From: Microbulbifer agarilyticus
GTDB taxonomy: Bacteria > Pseudomonadota > Gammaproteobacteria > Pseudomonadales > Cellvibrionaceae
Direction of reading: 5' to 3'
DNA length: 64,000 bases
Assembly: GCF_001999945.1 (NCBI RefSeq)
Contig: NZ_CP019650.1
Location: forward strand, 3,029,001 to 3,093,000
In this document: in pieces, positions 58,235 through 64,000 of the stretch
Layout: each line of letters begins with the position of its first letter
How positions within the stretch are numbered: the first letter of the stretch is position 1
Made by a program: the position numbers and the translations under genes
Notes under the pieces: generated by a model
What the model saw: only the letters and a program-made list of their open reading frames with translations
Told to the model about the DNA's origin: nothing
The model's database searches: none

Positions 58235-60133
58235 TTACAGCGCTACGTCATAGGTAACTATGAATTGCTGGTGCCCGATGGGTAACGAAATCGGCTCATC
58301 CAGCTCCAGCACTAGACTGCCGTTATTGACAAGGTAATCACCCTCTGCCAATAGCTGATCTTGAGCGTCCAGCATTCCATTTTCATTTGCATCAATGTGC
58401 AACGCGACCCTATCGATACCAACACCATCATTTCCACTCCCCCGCGCCTGCAACGTTATCGAGCGCAGCTTGAGAGTTGCATTTGTATTCAGCTTAAATA
58501 CGTTAACTACGATGTTTTGATCCCCACGACCGACTTCCAGATTTTGCAACGAAACGCCACTTCCTTGCACCGCTGCATTGGCAACATCCCAATAAGTCGG
58601 ATTGAGCGGCTGCACATCTTCACTGTCCTCAACACCATCACCGTCATCATCGGTATCTTGATTGTTGCCGATACCGTCTCCATCGGTATCAATAGATTCG
58701 TTCGAGTTGAGAGGCAGCTGGTCTTCCGAGTCAGGGACGCCATCGCCGTCATCATCGGCATCTTCATTGTTGCCGATGCCGTCTCCATCTGTATCAATGG
58801 ATTCATCTGGATTCAATGGAAGTTGGTCTTCTACGTCGGGAACGCCATCACCATCGTCATCGGTATCCTCATTGTTACCGATACCGTCTCCATCTGTATC
58901 AATGGATTCATCTGGATTCAATGGTAGTTGGTCTTCTACGTCGGGAACGCCATCACCATCGTCATCGGTATCCTCATTGTTGCCGATACCATCTCCATCT
59001 GTATCAACGGACTCGCCCGGATTTAACGGTAATTGGTCTACCGCGTCAGGAACGCCGTCACCGTCGTCATCGGTATCTTCATTGTTACCGATACCGTCTC
59101 CATCTGAGTCGAGCCACTCGGCAGGATCATCAGGAAATGCATCGACACTATCCTCCACACCGTCGTTATCACGGTCTGTATCGGAATTGTCTCCGATACC
59201 ATCCCCATCAGCATCACCAGATTCCGTCGGGTCGAACGGAAAATGATCCAAGTCATCGACGACCCCATCATCATCAAGATCGACGTGCTGTGCGACATCA
59301 GACCCAAGTAGAAACGCGCCGTTTATGACATTAACAATACTGTTGCCGTCCGCCGTCTCCGCGGAGATCTTCAACGCGACCTCTGACACTCCATCAATTA
59401 CGGGTAAGGGCATCACATACTTCCCGTCGAGATATTCGGAATTCAGAACCTCCCAGGCACCACCGTCCAATGTAATCTCCACCATGAACTCAGAAATTGC
59501 CTGAGCTTCATCGAGATAAACATTGATCGCAGCATTGCTCTCCGCGTAAACCGATACATTCCCGTCACTGATCAACTCCACCATTTTGATACGGGGTGAA
59601 ACCGACTGATCCATATTTGCCATACGAACTGTCGAAGTCGACTCTAACTTGGTGTCTCCAAGAAAAACAGGATAACGAAACTCTACCTCGACCAAGTTGC
59701 AGCCGGAGTAATCACTAAACAAGGAGGCGTGTATTACTGAACCACTGGACAACGAATGGCCTGTATCAGCACATGACGCGGAGTACGTGACCTCCTCCGA
59801 ATACCCATTACCCCAACTGTCAGATACCGACTTTAAGGCCACGTAACCATTACGATCGGGTTGTAGTCGATACTGGCCGCCTTCATTTTCCAGTTGTGCG
59901 GACCAGAACCGGAGCCCTTGCCCCATGACCATGTCACCGTTTTCCCGAGCCAGAAATATTGAGACCCGGTCCACATCTGAATCACCCCGATTGAGCTTTT
60001 TATAACCATCTTCGCCTATGGAAAGCTCCGCTGAATCAGAGCCCGTATCGCCCCCCACTATCCACGTGCTAAATGTCGGAAATGTCGGCCATCCAATCGG
60101 CATCGACTCGTCGCCGTGAAGTGTCAGTAGCAT
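58235..60133 (-). pseudogene. Thrombospondin type 3 repeat part of the split subtilase
   Basis: This frame encodes about 640 residues (632 from the first ATG) with no signal peptide and no plausible ribosome site at that ATG. It remains open upstream to the G8 tract at 60162-60169, where it can join the subtilase frame. Residues 1-280 look like a beta-rich exported region; residues 285-512 consist of thrombospondin type 3 calcium-binding repeats (DTDGDGIGNNEDTDDDGDGV), and a final beta-rich domain ends FIVTYDVAL. As an isolated gene it would be cytoplasmic, which makes no sense for calcium repeats, so I treat it as the 3' part of the subtilase gene. Confidence 0.72.
58600..59130 (-). repeat. 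Tandem 105-bp repeats encoding calcium-binding units
   Basis: About five consecutive copies of a 35-residue unit (DTDGDGIGNNEDTDDDGDGV plus about 15 more residues) lie within the thrombospondin type 3 region. DNA-level identity between the inner copies is very high, so copy number could change by recombination or slippage. Confidence 0.85.
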
Positions 60134-62520
60134 CGATTGATTATGCTCTTCGCTGATACTGCCCCCCCCTCAGTTCCCGCCCGCTCGTAATAACTCATAA
60201 CCCAGGTGACAAGCTCATAACCCGAGAGGTTCCACAAGGGGTTACTAATTAACAATCGAGAAGAGTGGAAGTTCTCGACGTCAAACGTAATATCTTCCGC
60301 TGGAGCATCCTGCTGAGTTTTCAGGAAATACAAATCGCGACTATAGGGACTCTGGCTTGAGTCCTGTATCACTCCCATATAGCCAAATTTGAATCCCGGT
60401 GTCAGACCGGAAAACTTTGTCGGATCTAAGTCTCCACCAAACCCTCTCCGCAACCGGAAGTCAGGGTTTCCAGCGTGCGTCACCTCCACGACCTGCTCAA
60501 CAAACTCAGCCTGCCTCCCGGTACCTAAATCTGGTTTCACAATACGGAACCCATTGAGACCAGCGGGAACTACGATTGCCCCATCTGCTGCAAGGTGCCC
60601 GGTAACACCGTGTAATGTGTCCGTACCCCATGTTTCTACAATACCCGTTACTGGCTGATCGCGCACAGCAACATATAGTGAACTTTCACTGCTATCGTAG
60701 GAGTCTGTATATCCTGAATAGATATGATCTTGATCAAAGAGCTGCGCACTGTAGCTCCAGTAGTCATATGGAGTTTGCGATGACTTCACTTGCAACAGCT
60801 CCGCGCGATGAAACCCAACCGGAATATTCACCGTATCTTCCGCCGACTCCAGTCTTAAACTCGAACCGAATGCCGTGCGAAGATCATCTGGAAAATCGAG
60901 CACTTCGGTGTCAACATCTAATTTGGCAGTCATCAACCGCTCGCTAGCCGAATCAACTGTAAACTGTGTTTCGTCAGGCACTAGACGCGCCCCCTCAGGG
61001 AATCCGCCGGAATCCGTCATATCGATAGTAGCTTCGCCACCCAAGCTCTTCACGACGAGACTGACATCAAAATCACTATCGATCGTATGTTCACCCACGT
61101 GCCCTAAATACATAGTGGCCGGAGAAACAAGAAATTTCGCTTGTGCCGAGCGCGCCACATTCACCAAGCCCGCACCGACATCGGCAATATTCCCAGCGAC
61201 AGTCGATGCCTGGTTAACCAGCAAGGATTTGATGTCCTGACTACTTAGTGTCGGGTGCAGCTGGCGCAGCAGAGCCGCAGCGCCCGCTACATGTGGTGCG
61301 GCCAATGATGTTCCGGAATAACTTGCATAATTACCGCCAAGGTCGGTGGTATAGATGTCTACGCCGGGCGCCACCAGTTCCGGCTTGACTACATCGGACT
61401 GTCTATCCAAGCCGGTACCAAACAGGCCGCGAGAACTGAAACTTGCGAGAGTGCCGAAATCATCGACAGCGCCGACGGTAACAACGTCCGTGGCGCTACC
61501 TGGTGCTTTGATAGAATTTAGCCATGGGCCATCATTCCCTGCAGCGGCGACCACCACCACACCTGCCTGCATTGCTGCATTTGCAGCTAATGAAACGGCC
61601 GCTGAGCTACCGCCCCATCCGCCCAGGCTCAGGTTGATCACATCCACTGCGTCGTCAGTCATCGGATCACCGTCGGGATCCACCGCGCGCTCGATACCAG
61701 CAATGATCTGATCGTCCCACCCTTCACCATTCTCATCGAGTACCTTGTATGCATGCAGCGTGGCCCCAGGCGCAACGCCCAGTAAAGTGCCATCAGCAGC
61801 AACTACACCGGCCACAACAGTGCCGTGGGAATGGTCGTCCATTGGATCGGCGTCATTATTGACGAAATCCCAGCCCGCGGAGACTTTACAGCCATTGCCG
61901 AAGCACCCGCCCAGGTCTGGGTGCGTGTAATCGATCCCGGTGTCAAGAATGGCAACGGTGATTCCCTCACCAGTTAAAGAACTGCCGCTGCCATCCTGCA
62001 TCGCCCATACCGCCGGCACACCGATCTGGTCGAGACTCGTAGTGAGCAGCACACCCATCTTGCGACTGAGCGTGACCGATTGAACGTCCGGCATTGCCAA
62101 CACCTTGTCGATGTCACCAGCCTTCATATTTGTCGCGATCGCATTGACTACGCGGTGGAATCGCCTGATCTTTCCGCGCGTGAGCTGACTCGAGCGCAGT
62201 CTGCCAATCAACTGTGCTTGGGTGGATTCCATTTGACGAAGCATGGTCACCACCGAAGACGACATCGTCGTGCGGCTCGCTCCTGCAACCCTAGTCTTGA
62301 TTTGTTTAACCAATGGCGGCTGACGGAGGTGAATTAATACGCGAACATCTTGATTGGGAGGAATGTCAGAAAAGTCCAACAATTGCGACTGGGAACCGGT
62401 ACCGACTCTCTTTGCTTCTTGTAAATCCGCAGCGAGAAACGTGGGCGCGGTGTTGGCCGCTGCCCCGGTGGCAACACAAAAAAAACATAGCCCCAGCAAG
62501 TTATTCCATTTTTTTAGCAT
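60124..62520 (-). CDS. Secreted subtilisin-family (S8) serine protease, frame-interrupted
   Basis: This 798-residue frame has an N-terminal signal peptide (LGLCFFCVATGAAA), an I9-like propeptide (about 55-150) and the S8 catalytic domain. The triad is complete: Asp193 in AILDTGIDYTHPDLGG, His232 in DDHSHGTVVAGVVAADG and Ser405 in YSGTSLAAPHVAGAAALL; Asn329 in AAAGNDGPW is the oxyanion residue. A beta-rich region follows (about 430-790). The frame stops with INRCY 14 codons after a G8 run; the other frame continues for over 640 codons into thrombospondin type 3 repeats. The intact protein would probably be exported and calcium-stabilised. Whether one long product is made is the main uncertainty. 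Confidence 0.85.
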   Translation of the reverse strand: MLKKWNNLLGLCFFCVATGAAANTAPTFLAADLQEAKRVGTGSQSQLLDFSDIPPNQDVRVLIHLRQPPLVKQIKTRVAGASRTTMSSSVVTMLRQMESTQAQLIGRLRSSQLTRGKIRRFHRVVNAIATNMKAGDIDKVLAMPDVQSVTLSRKMGVLLTTSLDQIGVPAVWAMQDGSGSSLTGEGITVAILDTGIDYTHPDLGGCFGNGCKVSAGWDFVNNDADPMDDHSHGTVVAGVVAADGTLLGVAPGATLHAYKVLDENGEGWDDQIIAGIERAVDPDGDPMTDDAVDVINLSLGGWGGSSAAVSLAANAAMQAGVVVVAAAGNDGPWLNSIKAPGSATDVVTVGAVDDFGTLASFSSRGLFGTGLDRQSDVVKPELVAPGVDIYTTDLGGNYASYSGTSLAAPHVAGAAALLRQLHPTLSSQDIKSLLVNQASTVAGNIADVGAGLVNVARSAQAKFLVSPATMYLGHVGEHTIDSDFDVSLVVKSLGGEATIDMTDSGGFPEGARLVPDETQFTVDSASERLMTAKLDVDTEVLDFPDDLRTAFGSSLRLESAEDTVNIPVGFHRAELLQVKSSQTPYDYWSYSAQLFDQDHIYSGYTDSYDSSESSLYVAVRDQPVTGIVETWGTDTLHGVTGHLAADGAIVVPAGLNGFRIVKPDLGTGRQAEFVEQVVEVTHAGNPDFRLRRGFGGDLDPTKFSGLTPGFKFGYMGVIQDSSQSPYSRDLYFLKTQQDAPAEDITFDVENFHSSRLLISNPLWNLSGYELVTWVMSYYERAGTEGGAVSAKSIINRCY

Positions 62521-62921
62521 TATTCCCCCAGGCCCGCTGCTAGCATTAGCATCTCGGCTATCGATTATTTTTTACGCATATTATGAGGTCAATTTCGCTG
62601 CATAATACTGACCGAGTCGGCAAAAAAATGCGATACAGTCGATCGAAATTCACCGTTAGCTGAGGCACACGTCACACAGAACCTTCTTGAAATAACGGAT
62701 TCGACTCAATCGCAGAATAAATAGAATGCCTGCGGGAGACTATGCACAACCTTACGCCCGCCCCCATTAACCCCTCCAAAAGCCCAAGAATTTACCCAAC
62801 AGTATTTGACTCACTCCGGTTTAGGCCGTTTTATACAGGTATATCACCCATTTATCGCATGACATTGATCACTCAATGGAAGTGCCTATCTTGTCAGTCT
62901 CCCAAACAATGGAGGTGACTT
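62521..62921. other. Intergenic region between divergent subtilase and secreted-protein genes
   Basis: The 401-base gap shows no gene. It must hold the promoters for the leftward subtilase and the rightward gene at 62922. I see no clear palindrome or terminator. Confidence 0.5.
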
Positions 62922-63497
62922 ATGAATTACAAGGTATTGATTGCGGCCACCCTGGCGGCAACCGCAGTGCATGCAAACAGCATCAGCGACCAACTGCCAG
63001 AATCCTGGTTTAAAACAGGAAAAACTCCGGCGCTAAGTGCCTGTACCGCAGGAATCGATCGACAACTCAACTATCTTGGCGATAGTAATATTACCTTGCT
63101 GTGCGAATCGCCCACGGAGGGCTTTATCACTGCTATGCAACAATTCAGTGCTGAAGAGTTCCGCGGTAGCCGAGTGCGTTTTTCCGCACAAGTAAAAGCC
63201 GAGGACGTAAAAGGGTGGAGCGGATTGTGGATGCGCATTGATGCAACGGAAAAGAAAGCTGTCGCCTTCGACAATATGATGGACAGGCCGATTAAAGGTA
63301 CCCAAGGTTGGAGCCCTTATGAAGTTGTTCTCGATGTACCAGCGGATGGAGAGAGAATCTCATTCGGCGTATTAATAGAAAATCAGGGGCAGGTCTGGCT
63401 AAAGGATACCGAATTTGAGGCGGTCCCAACCAACGTCGCGACCACAGGAGCGCTGCAACGAACCAACCCTAACAACCTGAACCTGCAACAGAGATAA
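62922..63497 (+). CDS. Small secreted protein of unknown function
   Basis: An ideal ribosome site (GGAGGTGA) lies before the ATG. The 191-residue product has a signal peptide (MNYKVLIAATLAATAVHA) and a beta-rich domain with the recognisable block SGLWMRIDATEKKAVAFDNM followed by IKGTQGWSPYEVVLDVP and FGVLIENQGQVWLKD. That block looks like a conserved jellyroll-type domain I have seen in other gammaproteobacterial proteins of unknown role. The nearest gene downstream, 8 bases on, is a probable sensor histidine kinase, suggesting co-transcription and a role in signalling or sensing. Confidence 0.7.
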   Translation: MNYKVLIAATLAATAVHANSISDQLPESWFKTGKTPALSACTAGIDRQLNYLGDSNITLLCESPTEGFITAMQQFSAEEFRGSRVRFSAQVKAEDVKGWSGLWMRIDATEKKAVAFDNMMDRPIKGTQGWSPYEVVLDVPADGERISFGVLIENQGQVWLKDTEFEAVPTNVATTGALQRTNPNNLNLQQR

Positions 63498-63505
63498 GGC
63501 GTGAG

Positions 63506-64000
63506 ATGAATCCAATCCTGCGCTTTTTGTTTCCCGGGAGCACTCATCAGGGGCTCCTTGGGGAATTCAGCTTCCGCCGTGCTATCGTTCCAACGGTCCT
63601 CTTCGTTGTGATTGTAGGGATTTTCTACCACTTCTCAGGAAAAGGGCCAGCACTGGGTTTACTGGTCAAACTGTGGGCAGCATTCTCCATGGCCTACCTG
63701 CTGCTCACCTCTCTGTCACTCTGGCAAGGGAAAAACCCTAGGTGGTACTACGTTCTCTTTACTGCATCACTAGGCGTCACCGTTGGAGGAGGGTTGGCGG
63801 CTTTAGTGGCAGCTCTGGAACAACCAGGAAACACTATAAGCTGGCAGTTGATGGCCAGAGAATGGATCACCGGCAGCGCCTTTAGCGCCTTTTTCATTTT
63901 CCTATCACTTGGCACCAGTATCGTACGAAACAATGAGCAGCGGAAAGCCAAACAACGCGAACAGGTACTCCAGGCGCAAGTTCGCGCGCTGACCGCGCAG
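63506..64000 (+). CDS. Probable LytS/YehU-type sensor histidine kinase (5' part)
   Basis: The frame runs from ATG at 63506 to the window edge (165 codons). Four hydrophobic segments (about 26-45, 50-72, 78-99 and 117-138) precede a charged helix KAKQREQVLQAQVRALTAQ. In LytS/YehU family sensors this helix leads into the histidine phosphorylation region (QINPHFLFN-like), which would follow just beyond the window. The assignment is thus based on layout and the last residues only. It is 8 bases after the secreted protein gene. Confidence 0.65.
   Translation, partial: MNPILRFLFPGSTHQGLLGEFSFRRAIVPTVLFVVIVGIFYHFSGKGPALGLLVKLWAAFSMAYLLLTSLSLWQGKNPRWYYVLFTASLGVTVGGGLAALVAALEQPGNTISWQLMAREWITGSAFSAFFIFLSLGTSIVRNNEQRKAKQREQVLQAQVRALTAQ

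Noticed and set aside
58361..59328. Rightward Ser/Pro- or His/Arg-rich repeat frames opposite the thrombospondin repeats
   Set aside because: They are translations of the complement of the tandem repeat and have no signal or ribosome site.

Overview
This window is about 64 kb of a gammaproteobacterial chromosome. Gene order and protein content fit the Cellvibrionales, most likely Microbulbifer or a close relative; the genus is an inference, because no rRNA gene is present. Core gene strings match those of gammaproteobacteria: lptF-lptG diverging from pepA-holC-valS, miaB-phoH-ybeY-corC-lnt, and leuS-lptE-holA. A chitin-type exported GH20 hexosaminidase, a large secreted subtilase with thrombospondin type 3 repeats and many lipoproteins suggest a marine polymer degrader. 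I found no rRNA, tRNA, CRISPR array, insertion sequence or prophage.

Layout. 1-8 kb: the 3' end of an MTA/SAH nucleosidase gene, a divergent SRAP protein, a DUF885 lipoprotein, a LysR regulator divergent from an FMN reductase, a small ion channel, tadA, rlmA and a GMC oxidoreductase. 8-12.7 kb: the GH20 lipoprotein with an operator-like palindrome upstream, a small secreted protein and an RDD membrane protein. 12.7-21.2 kb: LPS export permeases LptG/LptF, then pepA, holC, a low-complexity acidic protein and valS. 21.2-24.6 kb: a three-gene cassette of retropepsin-like lipoprotein, inactive transglutaminase with multiple membrane helices, and RimK-like ATP-grasp ligase. 24.8-34.2 kb: yqcC, dinG, an acyltransferase, nhaC (TTG start), a DUF3549 gene, a Cys-rich mini-lipoprotein and pgi. 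34.5-42.4 kb: a slipin/NfeD pair, an OlsF-like double acyltransferase overlapping a metallophosphoesterase, an unrecognised pair (four-helix coiled-coil membrane protein plus von Willebrand A-like protein) and a DUF1820 gene. 42.6-56.1 kb: tRNA modification, rRNA maturation and lipoprotein acylation (miaB to lnt), then a TIGR01777 oxidoreductase, small unknowns, leuS, lptE and holA. 56.2-64 kb: an AidB-like acyl-CoA dehydrogenase, the subtilase locus, a secreted protein and the start of a probable LytS-type sensor kinase.

Two observations stand out. First, four intergenic elements (34254-34364, 34442-34555, 44034-44147, 54422-54534) share one secondary structure: a long outer stem whose sequence differs between copies but stays complementary, enclosing two hairpins whose loops carry GGA. 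The loops resemble binding sites of CsrA/RsmA-family proteins. Second, the secreted subtilase is split into two reading frames exactly at a run of eight G (coding strand, 60162-60169). One extra G, or a -1 ribosomal slip on that run, would join protease and repeat region into one protein of roughly 1,430 residues.

Many annotated starts are chosen inside longer open frames on the basis of Shine-Dalgarno spacing, signal peptides or family N-termini; this is stated per entry. Functions come from motif recognition by eye, without database searches.
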